Source: Diphasiastrum complanatum
Lineage: Eukaryota; Streptophyta; Lycopodiopsida; Lycopodiales; Lycopodiaceae
Assembly: GCA_029204225.1 (NCBI GenBank)
Contig: CM055100.1
Coordinates: 51,459,260-51,523,259 of the forward strand
Length of the DNA: 64,000 nt
Direction of reading: 5' to 3'
Part shown: positions 11,808 through 24,855 of the stretch, one piece after another
Layout of the letters: every line of letters begins with the position of its first letter
Numbering within the stretch: the first letter of the stretch is position 1
Notes under the pieces: model-generated
What the model saw: only the letters and a program-made list of their open reading frames with translations
Told to the model about the DNA's origin: nothing
Databases searched by the model: none
Translations under genes and position numbers: made by a program

Positions 11808-12245
11808 TTAGGGCTGCACTGCACTTGGATCGTAGGTGTTTGACCCGTTCGATATAGTCCCTGACCCTTCTCGTTTTCTCATCTTGACTTTGCTCAGCAG
11901 GCGAAACAGGTCTTCCAGGAACTTTCTTGGTCTAAAGCGCGTAATGAGAGCCGCTTTAACCGCTTCCCAGGTAGATTTTTCTTCCTCTGACAGTTTGAAA
12001 AACCAATCCTGAGCCACTGCCAATAGGGACATAGGGAACAACATTAGCTTTCCCGCAGGTATCCGTTCGCTGTAGATTTCACAAGCTTGCTCGTAGATAT
12101 GGAGGAATCGGATGGGATCTGATGATCCGTCATATTTTGGTATTTCCATCCATGGTGCTCTTTGGACTGCTTGCAAGGGAGCGACATGTATGGGTTGGCC
12201 CATTGGATCCATTGGTGCTGGTTCCAGTTCTGCCTCTTGTTGCAC
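11808..12245 (-). pseudogene. gypsy gag (retrotrans_gag domain)
   Basis: The sequence IPKYDGSSDPIRFLHIYEQA ... AQDWFFKLSEEEKSTWEAVK ... LITRFRPRKF is the capsid-like core of Ty3/gypsy Gag. It follows the leader, as expected for the first ORF. The frame is interrupted around 11790, and the remainder of gag is in other frames down to 11062. Confidence 0.85.
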
Positions 12246-12543
12246 AACTGCAAATCTAGGAAGGTGTGGTGCTTGATTTGCTATCTTTCGTGCTATTGAT
12301 CATCCCGATCTCAAATTCATCCGATGGTGGATTCCAAAGTGATTGGATCTTGCTTATACAGTAGGATGCAATCTGGATCTCAAGGATCTGATCGATTTGA
12401 TCGGCCGAAAGTGAATTTCAGGCCCTTTGCGGTGGTTTTTCCTTGATAACGTTTTACTCCTTGCACTGATTGACCTGAGATTTTGACAGTAGCTGGATCT
12501 GATGTAGATCTTTCCACTGATCTAGCCTGCGAGGATTCCCTTG

Positions 12544-13246
12544 TGCGAGAGTTGGCTATGTGAGGGTTCTTTAGTTATTTTTGCAGATAGAAGATCTTTG
12601 GGAAATAACTCTCGCAAGCTCATAGTAGCTGGATCTGGGTCAGATCTCACTATAGAATTCTCTGCGAGAGTAAACTCTCTCAAGAAATGAAAATTTCACT
12701 GTCTACGACGGTCCAAAACCACTATTTTGGCTTAATCTTCACCAAATCTTTGTACTAACTCTCGCAGGCTTCCTCACTGATGGAGATTAACATTCTAAAT
12801 CGATTGAGAGGGTCTGCGAGAGTTTTTACTAGAAGGATTTGCTGGATCTTCACTTTTTAGTGATTTTTTAGCACTTAAACCCAATTCTTAGACCACTGGA
12901 ATCAAAACTAACTCTCGCAAGCTCTTTAGTGTCCTGGTTTCACTGAGATGGAACTTCAGAATCCTCTGCGAGAGTTCTTGCTCACTGGAATTGAAAATTT
13001 TGCTGTCTGTGAGGGTTCACTGGTACTTTCCCATCTTTTTTTCACTGGGAACTCTCGCACAGGTACTTAGAAATCAAACTAACTCTCGCAAGCTTCTCTG
13101 TGTCCTGGTCTCAATGAGATGGAACTTTAGAGGGCTCTGCGAGAGTTCTTATGAAGATTTGAATTTTTTGAATTTTTTCAAGGGTTTTTTGAATTTTCTA
13201 TGATTTTTCTCTGATTTTTGCAATCTGTTTGGAACTAACTCTCGCA
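12544..13246. repeat. Periodic inverted AACTCTCGCA / TGCGAGAGTT repeats in gypsy leader
   Basis: Eleven copies of a 10-mer or its reverse complement occur in 700 bp. Forward copies start at 12607, 12757, 12910, 13050, 13081 and 13237. Reverse copies start at 12544, 12663, 12815, 12967 and 13138. Four forward/reverse pairs have start-to-start distances of 56, 58, 57 and 57. The unit recurs every 150-170 bp, with partly conserved sequence between the arms. Each pair could fold into a stem with a loop of about 47 nt. Confidence 0.85.
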
Positions 13247-13598
13247 GTCTTCTATGCAGGTCTGGGACAGTACTTTGGAGCTGCTGCCAGTCATGCAAGG
13301 ATTAATTTTCACTAATTCTGGAGATATAAAAATCTGAGGAGATTTTAGGCTCTTTTTCCCTCCAAAATGCAGATTGGTATGTTTTTTTGGATTTCTTGGC
13401 TGGTTGGTTTGGGTTTCAAGCCCTTAGAGGCTGTTCAAGGCCTCCTCTACCCTCTCACACCTCCTCTGCTAGCTGTGAACAGTCCAAACACAAAAAAATA
13501 CAGAAAACTAACTCTAGACACTCAAAAATCTACCTTAAGCTACTCTAAATAGCAAGAAAATAGCTAAAATGCAGCTAAACTAGTTAATGGAAACCTAT

Positions 13599-13615
13599 CC
13601 CCGGCAACGACGCCA
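13599..13615 (-). other. Primer-binding site, Asp-tRNA type
   Basis: On the minus strand, TGGCGTCGTTGCCGGGG starts one base after the 5' LTR end. It matches the complement of the 3' end of plant tRNA-Asp except for one base (from memory of that tRNA end). Confidence 0.8.
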
Positions 13616-13616
13616 C

Positions 13617-14425
13617 TGTAGGGTCGAAGATCTTGTGTAGTATAGGCCTCCCGCTTGTCAACCAGGGTTTGATCACTGGATAGGTTCCTAACTATGCATA
13701 GATGCTATTTTTAGTTAGTTTCCTACTTTCTCCCTTAGCTCTATTCACCACTAACACTACTCCCCCTTAACTCTACTCCTCTACACTAGCATTCTTCATG
13801 GTTTTGGGTGAAGGGAAGGGGTAGAAAAGAAGAGGAAGAGAGAAAGAGAGAGAGATGAGATGGAGGGTAGCTCAAATGCTCAATGTCATTGCTTATGGAG
13901 AAATCTTAACTAATCATAAACAAAAAGCATGGAAGAAATGGAAATAACAAGCAATCCCAACAATAGCATAAGCAAGAGTGATTAGCAAATGAGGATGCTT
14001 GAGCTCTCAAAATGATAGAGTCTACTCCTCTCTATTAAGCATGAAAATAGTGTACAACTGGTGCATTTTTTTAAAATGGGGAAGGCCCTTGCCCCTCAAT
14101 TCTATTGGCTAATAATCACATTGATCCTATCCATTCATCTTGGACCCAACTTGATCCAAGGGTCCATAAGAAGTACATTAAACTTCACAAGATTCATGTG
14201 AGTCCCAATTTGGACCCAACTCTAAAAAGTGATCTCTAAGTTTAAAAATGACTTTGGGCTTCTAGTTTTATTTTAATTCCAAGGCCCAAGTCAATTTTAT
14301 TTCATTTACATTTAAGCTTGCATGCTCATTGGGCCATGGGCTTAACGCGCAGGATGCCATGCCCTCGCAACACATTTTATTGGACGATTTTATTTATTTA
14401 CACTTTGTTGGGAATACTCCCAACA
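13617..14425 (-). repeat. gypsy 5' LTR (right copy)
   Basis: This 809-bp copy has the same TGTAGGGTC start and CCAACA end as 4042-4862. Differences are scattered transitions plus a short deletion in the GA-rich tract. Confidence 0.93.
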
Positions 14426-14937
14426 TGTTTTTACACAAGTTATGGTGACAGGCGAAAAGGGGACACTATCCTGCAGAATGCCGAAGGTGCCATAAAAGCT
14501 AAGGCACACTGTAAATCTTATCCTAAGGCCATTCGTAAGAGCACCCACTTTTTGCATCATCACCAACGTTCACTACAACACTGGCTAACGTCGCACCCTT
14601 TTTACGCTCACTAAATGCAGTTGCGCTAACAGATTGGACACTATTGCAGCCACCCACGATCTCCTACAAACAACACATCCACTCTGTACTTTCACATTTG
14701 CACACCTGTAATATTATGTATATATACATATTCTGGACACCATTCAGATAATGATGATGATCAGATGATCAAGTGAGTGAAGAAGAGACTAAGAGAAGAG
14801 GTTTGATTCCTCATTACAGACAAAAAAAAGCTTCATAGGGCACGCAGTTTTGTCCGCTATTGTATTGTGCTCTGCCGCATTATTAACTTGTATACATGAT
14901 ATACTTAATCTGATACAGCTCTTTGTTCTACATTCAG
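14426..14937 (+). repeat. Probable continuation of the split copia 3' LTR
   Basis: Beyond the gypsy LTR, the sequence has copia-LTR-like features on the plus strand: a TATA-like stretch ATGTATATATAC near 14716, then a transcribed-looking segment ending in CTTTGTTCTACATTCA near 14937, a plausible TG...CA terminus. Joined with 3890-4041, this would give an LTR of about 660 bp. The 5' LTR is outside the window, so the end is not verified. Confidence 0.5.
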
Positions 14938-17900
14938 ATGTGTGTTAATATTGCTATGCTTGTTCTTCATTTTGTTTGATCTTTCTAGCTGCTCTTTCTG
15001 GTAATAGACGATCAACTTTTAGTCTTGTCTTTCGCGAATAATTTGTGACTAATTATCAGTCGAGCATAGTCTAGCTCTTCGTGAATCATTCGCGACAGAT
15101 AATTTGTCTTGCAATACGTGACAAATTATTCATCTAGCACTTCATCCATTGAATGTTTGGCTACGTAATCCAGAATGACTGTGATTTCTATCACTACAGT
15201 TCTCTTCATTCTGATAGACATAGTCATGCTTACGGAGAGAGTCAAATAATTCATTCCACTGTGCACAAACCTTTTTTTGTTTGAGTTCGCTTCTCGTTCG
15301 TTCTTGTTCGAGTTCGTTTCTCGTTTGTGTTCGTCATTTATTCTTCCCCTCTCCCCCAACACGTAGCAACCACCAACTCATTTGTTTTGGTTGTACTAAC
15401 TCTTAGACTAATTATTATTCTTCCTTCAATGACATATAATTAGTCTATCTAGGCTCATTCAACAAAGTAACTTTGTGACGTAACCCTAAATTTTTTCTAG
15501 CACATTTCAACACTCACGTTGCAAATAATACATTCTATTATTGTTCCTGCCACATTTCCATTTGCCTTTACTCCATGTGCTACCTTTAACTTTCTAGAGA
15601 ATTGCAACCTTCATTTGTTGATATGAACATTTTAATAGAATAAATGTTCATGAAGCACACACAATAAAGATCGAAAGATATCCTCACTACAAATATTGGT
15701 GGGATTTTCTCTCTCTGTACCACCTTTTAAACTATGACATTAGATACCTTGATGCATAGTTGTATGATCATTTATTCTTTATTAATTTGAGTGTTTTATG
15801 TTTTTTTCTTCTTCTAGCTTTGATGTTTAGAATCAAACTTTGTAAAAGATTAGATTAATATGATTGAGATATGTGGCACAAAATCATAGTACTGGATCCT
15901 ACAGGTTTGCACAATCTATTGTTTCACTTTTTTGAAATAGAAAACAAATCAATATAGATTATTTTGAATGCTATTAAAAAACTAGGATTATTGCATCACA
16001 TTATTTTCTTTTGTCGGTACTGAAAAACCCAAGACAATGATGGGATAATATATTAGTGGATTATGCAAAGATAAATTTGTTTCTTGAAAGGAGAAAAAAA
16101 CTTTCATGAGTTTGCTTTTGCGACAATATGCAAAACTTTGTACGTGGTGGTCCACCTCATCTATGTAAAAGAAATTTCACTATACTTCTTTTTATCACAT
16201 CGTTTTGCATGCATTAGAATCTTGGTTTGGTCCCCTTGCCCCGTTTTCTCCCTCATGTCTCTCTATACCTTCCCTCCCTCCATTGTAGAAACATGAAACA
16301 CATACATAGAACATTTATGATGCTTATCTCTTGAAGAACTCATGTAAGTAGGTTGCTTGAATATTCATATACGCACTTGTTTTTATATAAAAACCATATA
16401 GTTGTCATTCTTGTGTGTACATACTACCAACCACATCTACTTTTCTTTACAACGAATATAGTATAAAATAATGAATTTGTTGAAAGCTTCTTCTCTCCTT
16501 TCATCATTGTTCTTAAATACATGTCAATCACTTTCTAGTACATCTTAAAAGTTTATGCATATAATTTCTTTTTACACAATAAACTTTAGAAATTTGATCA
16601 TCACGTAATTCTATCTAGATTTAAACCTCAATATTAGAATACAAATATGCACACACAATCCTTCTCATCTATGATATACAAAATGTTGCAAACATTCCAC
16701 ACAATTTGAAGTTTACTTTTTGTCTTAGCATGCTGTAATAGAAGACCCACACTATTCCTTATAATTTAATTTTTAGTTTGTGTGTATCTAGCATCTACTA
16801 TGATGAAGACAACAAATGTATCAAAAGTTTTGGCACAATGCATGAGATGGACAACCAATTGGGAGGATATCTTATGCCTACGTAAGAATTTGTCACTTCA
16901 TTCTTATTTGATTGAATGAAATACACTTGTAGAGGATAATTATTATTTAACAAGATTTGCTTGGATACTTTCCATGAGATTAACAACTTGGTTGGCCACT
17001 ATGAGCATTATCAATCTAACTAAAATATCAAACTCTTGGTCCATACTATTAAAATTACCAAATGCCTCTAGATGGAACTAAGGCTTTTATTGAACTTTGC
17101 TTTGGATTCTAAAGGTTTATAGTTGGCAAAGACTATGAAAAGTGTATGCGCAAAATAAACTATACAACTTAGTGAGAAACTAGAGTATTCAAAATCTCAA
17201 AGACATATGCATGGTTAAATTTGTTTTATCTTGACAAGTATATTGTACCAAAGCTAACATGATTGATATTGTTGTACTACCCTTGAATTTTCACATTATA
17301 TTTCAACAATCATCCATTAGAGAAGGTCCCAAGGTTAAAGGGCCTTTTGTCAAGATTCATTTTTTCCTTTTTCTTTCACTTTTTATGTACATGTGGCCCA
17401 ATTGTTTCTTGACATAGTGGTTTCTACGTAACGTAATTTTTTGAGTCCACATTAAAAATGGCATAACTTTTTAGTGGTAAGTCCAAATTTAGCGGAGTTT
17501 GGTGGGATAGAAAGCGCTTGTCAATGATGAGCGCTTTCCAATATCTTACGTGACATACTTTTGAGCTAAAAAGTTGTGGCAAGTCAAATGTATTAGCTGA
17601 AAATAGTGTTATAATATTTTAAGAATACGAAAAGGACTTTGCACAAGTTCTTATAAGGCCATTTTGGAGCTCAAAACTCCCCTAATGTAAGGACGCTGCC
17701 ACAAAATGTTGTCTAAGATTTCAAGACGCCACAACTCATCATTGTCCTTTACTACATCTCTCATAACATTTTTCTATACAAGAGCTAATTATAGATAGGT
17801 ATTCTAGCCACTTTAAATCTAGTAGTGATGTTATAATGTGGCCTAATAAACCCACATGAATCCTTGGAGCAATTTGCCTAGACAACAAAGAGGTTAAATG

Positions 17901-17940
17901 GGACTAGAAAACAAAAGACAATCACCTCAATTAGAAGTGA
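14938..17940. other. No gene recognised
   Basis: This is AT-rich DNA with only short chance reading frames. An imperfect inverted repeat (GAATAATTTGTGAC near 15036 against its partner at 15118) and a 9-bp perfect hairpin GAAAGCGCT/AGCGCTTTC at 17510-17538 are the only structures I see. Confidence 0.6.
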
Positions 17941-17960
17941 CTTGCTTATCAATGTAATAA

Positions 17961-18276
17961 TGAAAATGTAATCTCTACAAGTATTGAAGATCCAACAACA
18001 CACAACTTAAAATATACAATGTCTTGGTCAGATTGATCTTTTGCCAATAAATTTAACTCACATGATAATCTATGGAATGGCTTTGTTCCTAAATCATCAA
18101 TTTTATATTGTACAAATATGAAAATGTTATCTCTACACGCATTGAAGATCCAACAATGCACAACTTGAAATATACAATGTCTTGGTCAGATTGATCTTTT
18201 GCCAATAAATTTGACTCACATGATAACCTATGGAATGCCTTTGTTCCTAAATCATCAACCCTATATTATACAAATA
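17961..18276. repeat. Two-copy tandem duplication, about 158 bp
   Basis: The segment starting TGAAAATGTAATCTC at 17961 is repeated starting at 18119. The copies share long identical stretches such as ACAATGTCTTGGTCAGATTG and differ at about 10 scattered positions. No coding content is seen. Confidence 0.9.
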
Positions 18277-18279
18277 TTA

Positions 18280-20161
18280 TTGTATAGGATTATTTTTTTT
18301 CATATATTTTTTTTTGAAAATCTTGTAGATACAATTCATTTTATCAGAAAAGGTACAAAACATAAGTTGGTTAAAGCTCCTTCAAATTTTTTTTTAGTTT
18401 GTCAATGATTTGGAGGAAAGACCTCAATTTAAGTCTAAAAAATATCACCTAAAAGTACTAAAAGTTGCGCTAGGCACTTACATTGATTACTGTAAGACAA
18501 AAAATCATTTTGACAATAGAATCTCCAACTAAAGACTTTATTTCTAAAAGGAAACTATAAGTTACAAACCAAAGTTAAGTAGATTGCAGAATTTTCTATG
18601 GTAGAAAAGGTTCTATTCAGATCCTTAATTATTCTAATGTCAACTTTGAAGCCTGTATTTTCAATAGGTGTTATGTAAGCATAGTTTCTATACGATTCTG
18701 TGTCTTGTAGTGATATAAGCAATGAGATTAGCCTGAAAATAACACATACTACAATGTTCAGCACTATGTACATTCTCATGATACAGGTTTCCTCTTCAAT
18801 GGAAATTTTGGGGTATTTGTTTCATCATACACCAAGCCGCAGCATAATTAGCCATAGAAAATACATAGATCAAGGTACCATATTTCTGGCCATGAAATGG
18901 CTTTAAACTTCATTTCTAGGATACATCATAAAATACTTAGCATCAATTGCCTGGTATATTCACAATGAAATGACCTTAGATTTGATCAAATGTACATGGC
19001 AAAAATTGAAGTATTTTATGACTGTTCACATCACTATATAGAATAGTGCAGAATTGCATCATACATGGTGGACACTTCAGGAGGTTAAAATCAGCTTTTA
19101 AGAGTAGCATTTGAGGTGAGAGTCTTGAAATGTCATTTTACCTATATGATATGGATAGTTGTCAATTACAGAAAACTTATAGGGAGAAAGACCATTAGGA
19201 ATTGGAGAAATCATTGGAAATGCAGAAGCTACTCTTTTCATATTAGACAATCTTAAAGCAAGGGAAAATTTAATGCAAGTGGTAACATTCATCATCTTTG
19301 GGAAAAGCCTTGTCTCCTTTATTGATAACATGATGGTTACTTTTACAGCAGTTCAAATATATATACTGGTATATACATGCACAAATTAGTGTCTCATTTC
19401 TGAAGAAGCATAGACACAAATGTGACCGAAAAAAGTCGCCAATTGAGGGTGTCAGAAACATCTCTCTCCCAGATGTGTGATCCAGGATGCTTGTAATAAT
19501 AACTCCAGTGTATGTCTTCAGAACAACAGAAGACTAACTACCTCAAAAACACAGTCAGCCCTCAAAGATCTCCTCTCCACTGGCTGCAGTTTCACCTATA
19601 GCACACCACACTGTGATTGTCAACAAGTTACATGTTGATGTTGGAGCATATAGAATGCACCACTGGTTCATTTTTCAAGGTCATAGACACTGAAACACTT
19701 GACGTTCCCTTCAATGTTCAAAGTTGGAAAATGACTACTGGAGCCAAAGGAACCAGCTCCATGCCCTTTTCTTTATTTCATCAGCTTGAACCAACAGGCC
19801 TGGTTCTCTGTCATCTTTTCTTCTAGTTCATTGGTTCCCTTCTTTCACGCATATCCAAACCATATACAGACACAACCTGCACGAATGCTGTGCCTTGCAA
19901 TCTTTTCTGAAAAAACTTTTTCATAACTTGAGACATCTGTTATCAAAAAATTAGCATAAGCTCATGAACAAGCAGCTATCCTGATATAAGGTCAGATGAG
20001 CGTGCCCGAGATAATTTCTCCTCTTATTTGTTCAACTACTCAGCTTTGATGGATGCAGTGGCAAACTTACCAAATTTGAATGACTTGATCTCCATGTTTA
20101 TGAACCTGAACGTTTTTTAATTGTACCAATCGATGCAGATACACTAATCAACACAGCAGCA
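18280..20161. other. No gene recognised; contains the 3' flank of the minus-strand gene
   Basis: I see no conserved reading frame. The last kilobase before 20162 should include the 3' UTR of the six-exon gene, but I cannot place its poly(A) site. Confidence 0.5.
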
Positions 20162-23100
20162 TCATAAAATAGTGCATTGGCATTTGGGTTGGCCACTATA
20201 TGACAACTCCTTGTTCTTGCTACTTTTGACAACAGTGAACATTGGTCCCTTTTGCTCTTTCACATCAATATGCATAGTGCTGACTGAGTTTTCTGGGTGT
20301 GAAACCAGTGTACTGTCTATTCTATTCTGCTGCTGCATGTAAATTAGTTTTTGTCGCGTAGTACATTCTGCCCCTACAGCTTGAGTTTTACAGCTCTTAG
20401 CTGCTCTCCCTCTATTTCCATTTTGTGACTTTGAATATTCAAATAACAATGGGATGTCCTTATTGGTAGCTGCTGGAAAACTCATAAAACTGGATGCTTC
20501 CTTCTCAATGGCTAAAGTAGAAGCTTTATAGATTATATCATGCACTATTGAACTACAAAACAGGATTGTGTCAGTGGCCTCCAGTAATCTTTTATCCCAC
20601 AAAAGGCTGGATAAAGGGGCAGACACATCAGTGTTGGCACCCGATAAAGGTGCAAACTCCTTGGTATTGGTACAGGCCCCTGCAATGCACATTTAACAAA
20701 TCACATCCAGTTACATTCACTGTACAATCCTAGAAAACTTATTTTGGTCTTCTATTTAACAGCCTGGTTGGTGACAACTTTTTACAACTTCCAGCAACCT
20801 ACTAAGGCCAAATTTCTACCAGCAGTCCTACCATATATCTCCACCAGCCAGTAAATATAAGAAAAGTAAAAACCCTTTAGTTGCTACAACCTATGTATTA
20901 TTTCATATGACAGGCTCAGATGTTGGTCAAACAATAGGCTGATGTGTGCTCCAAGAGAGACTGGTTCTACAATTAATTTTCCGCTATAAAATAGAACAAA
21001 GTTTAATTTGTCTCAAAGCTAACCTGACACAGCCGCATTTGGTTGGTATGAAGGCGATTCATCATTCAGAACATTTGATGAAGATGTTTCTACGATAGAT
21101 TCAGTAACCTGCATGTCAGCATTGTACTTTTCTCCCTCATCATGATCCTTGTTCACAGAGCCAGTGGTGGTATTGAAAGCTTTATCCTCTTCACAGCTAT
21201 TCAACTTTGATGGATTATTGCTAGTCAGATAAAAATCCGAAGTAGATGTTTCACTTGTGGGAGCTGGAACTGATAACAGATCCAGCACTGTCACTTCATT
21301 CTTCTCAGAAACATGAATTGCGAAGTGACCATTTGTTAAGTGTAAAGTGTCAGAATTAGTAGAGTTTTCTGCATTAGGAACAGGGAGTCTCTCCTCTGTA
21401 AAACAAGCTTCACTCTTTACAATAATACCGTTCCCACTAAATTCAAATCCATCTTTTTCCACTGTAAGACACGTATAAGAATGGTCATTCCCCCTTTCCT
21501 TAGTCTTCATACAGTAGGGCGAAGAATCAGCTGAAGAGACAGTGCTGAGACCAGGTAGTTGCAAGGTATCTAGATCATAATCTACAAACCTCTCATCTGT
21601 GTTCTCCTCCAAAGAGTTTAAGACTTTTACAACCTCATTTCCAGTCAATGGAGAGAGAAATTCCTCATTTGAGATGATCCCTTTGGCACAATCTGGAAAA
21701 TTATCTCCAAAATTGAACCTTTCTTCAACAATGTCCAGCTTTGCCGGAGAGTGCTCTCCAATCTCTCTTCTGGTTTGTAAGATGGTATGAACTTCAGAGC
21801 ACACAATGTCTTTCCCATTTCCAATCAATGGAGAGTGAAATTCCTCATTTGAGACGATCCCTGTGGCACAATCTGGAAAGTTATCTCCAAAATTGAGCCC
21901 ATCTTCAACAATGTCCAGCTTTGCTGGAGAGTGCTCTCCAATCTCTCTTCTAGCTTGTGAGATGGTATGAACTTCATAGCACACAATGTCCTTCCCATTT
22001 CCAGTCAATGGAGAGTGAAACTCCTCATTTGAGATGATCCCTGTGGCACAATCTGGAAAGTTATCTCCAGAATTGAACCCATCTTCAACAATGTGCAGCT
22101 TTGCCGGAGAGTGCTCTCCAATCCCTTTACTAGCTTGTAAGATGGTATGAACTTCAGAGCACACAATGTCCTTCCCATTTCTAGTCAATGAAGAGTGAAA
22201 TTCCTCATTTGAGATGATCCTTGTGGCACAATCTGGAAAGTTATCTCCATCATTGAACCCATCTTCAACAATGTCCTTTGCCAGAGAGTGCTCTCCAATC
22301 TCTTTACTAGCTTGTAAGATGCTATGAACTTCAGAGCACACAATGTCCTTCCCATTCTCATTACAAATTTTCTGGAATCTGCAATCTCGGACATCTTGCT
22401 GAATTTTTGTAGGGCCTAGAGATTTATTAAGGCCAGTGTGCTCTTCAGGTACATTGCTTGCTCCAAATGTTGTAGCTCTTTTGCTGCTCCAGATATCTCT
22501 GTTTCCCTCCTGCAGCCCATTCGATGATTGAAGGCTGCAGCTCAATTTTTTCAAAGCTCCAAAGCTACATGTTTCTGGATCCAAAATAAGATGTTCTTCA
22601 GGTGATAACATCAAATTCGGTTCATATATCACCTCCATGTTTGAATTTGAAATGACTTTGGTAGCTTCACGAAGACGTACATTGTGCTTAGGCTCCGTGA
22701 CTACATTTTCTTCTTCTGCCCCTAATACCACACCTTCATTCACATGTCTTACAGTTTGACCAATAAAACAAGTTTCCTCTCCTACCGACTTCACTCTTGC
22801 ACAACGCTCCAGCTTTTCCAGAACTTGATCGTCCTCTAGATTCAGAGGAAACTCTCGGGAAACACTTCGCCTTTGCTCACCTTGCTCCAATGAACACTGC
22901 AGCTGTTGGACATATGTGTTCAAGGCACCTGACATAGGGGTCCCTTGAGCACTCTCAAAAACATTACTAGGGGAGATGTTACCACTTGCATCTACTATGT
23001 CAGCCTCCCATCCTCTTATTTTGTGAATAAAATCCACATGTGATTTGTCTGCCACATAGATGCCATACTCTTGATTTATGCTTTCCACTGGCATTACGTC

Positions 23101-24794
23101 CTGGGCAGGAGGACCTCTATCCTTATGTAGGATGAGGTCACGTTTCAAAGCATCTTCAGTAGCAGTAAGGCCAATGCATTTAGATGCACAGGAAATCTTT
23201 AAGCTCTCTTTGTGATTCTTCTTATCAAATCTCTCAGTCAATATGTCATCCTTTTCCTTCTGACTAAAGCTTGATTCCAGTGACTGCTCTATATAATTAT
23301 TTTTGTGCATACCTCTCAACAGTCCATTCCCGTGACAACCTGCAGAATCATTGGCACCACTCTCACTTCTTGCAGAATGTGAAGCAAAGTGTGGGCCATT
23401 ACAGTGTTCGTCCACACTACTCCCACTGTTAGAGAACGATGTAGGGCTGTCAGAGATGAAAGGCTGAAAATTGATTTGAGGATTCCCTTGAGAGACCTGC
23501 AACTGAAGTTAATTAACTCACAATACTCTGTTATTTCAAAACATACTATACAACTGCATTCAAGGACTACAAGAAGCACAAAATTTTTCCAGCCGTAATC
23601 ACATTACAGGAGGATGGAAATAAGTATTGTGCCAATAATTTAAGAGGATATCCAGAATTGCTTCCCAACAGAAAAACACAAGATTTCTGTCAATGATTCT
23701 TACTGGCCGTTTTATCTGCCAAGTCGATAGTTGTGCAAAATCATCCTCACAAAAACTTGAGATTCTTCTTCCACCAGTCCCCATGTCAGTATTCGGGCCC
23801 ATGGCTTGAACTTCATCAAATGGTGAGGTTACTGAGCTTTTTCTGGAGGTTGGGCTCAAACGCTCGTGGTCCAGGCTTGTAGAAGAGCTGCAACTGATAG
23901 ATGGACTTGCAGAAACTGTAGACCGTAGTGAGTAGCTGCTAGAATCCATCCACGTAGAATGGGAACTAACTCGGCCTACAGAATTGTTTCTTTTATGCCT
24001 TGAATGGGCAGAACTGGAGCGAGAGGAATTAGTGTGCTCGGATATAGATGTGCGAAGATTGGAAGGGGCTACAGAGAAAAGTGACAGTTGAGAAGCCTGA
24101 TATGGTGTTGGTAGCCTTTTCGAGGGGGAGATTCCACGTGCAGTTGAAGAGCATCGAGCAGATGACGAGGTGACTTTACCATTTGAACAAGTTCCAAGGG
24201 AGGCTGATACCGCGAGATGTGTGTTAGGTGACGAAAGCCTTGCAGCATTTTGCATATGTGAAGTCCCAGTCGGTGTTGAGGGTTGAGAGCTAGCTCTTGG
24301 AACCGTCTTAGATGGCGTTATTTTAATTGAGCTACTCTCATTCTTTGCAATCGAAAATAAATTTGATTGCTTCATGCTAGAGTATCCCCTGGAGACTTTG
24401 GTTGACAACGAGCTTTGTGAGCCAAGAAACTGCATACATAATCTTCAAACTATCATGAATTTCTCCTTTAATTGTAGAAAATACTGATTGACATGCTAAA
24501 CTAACTTAGCAGACGGAAAGACAGCTTAAACATACTTTCTACAGCAATTCTTCGTCCTAATTCCTCATAGAAGAAGGAAAAATTACATTGCATCACTTCA
24601 GTTTCAGCCAAAACCTAACTAAAAAGCATAGGTGGTAGAGGTTAATGCAGCTCTAGCAGAAAGGATTAGCACAAACCGGCTGGCTGGACATTGCCATGCG
24701 AATTGAATCATTGCAAAAAAAGAAGAGGTTTAAAGATAATATCTCATAAACTGTGACACCTGGATTGCTTGTGTGTGTGTGTGTGTGTGTGTGA

Positions 24795-24855
<61 letters not shown>

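Larger units (their letters stand above)
4042..14425 (-). mobile_element. Ty3/gypsy LTR retrotransposon nested in the copia LTR
   Basis: Two direct LTRs (4042-4862 and 13617-14425) start TGTAGGGTC and end CCAACA on the plus strand. On the minus strand the element reads 5' LTR, Asp-tRNA-type PBS, leader, gag, protease, RT remnant, RNase H, integrase, extra ORF, 3' LTR. The LTRs look roughly 95% identical by eye, with one indel of about a dozen bases in the GA-rich part. Most coding domains carry stops or deletions. Flanking 5-mers (CTTTT left, TGTTT right) are not a clean target-site duplication. The copy is non-autonomous because the RT core is missing. Confidence 0.93.

Noticed and set aside
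12544-13246. CRISPR-like regular repeats
   Set aside because: Repeats alternate in orientation with 47-bp and ~90-bp intervals and sit in a plant retrotransposon leader.
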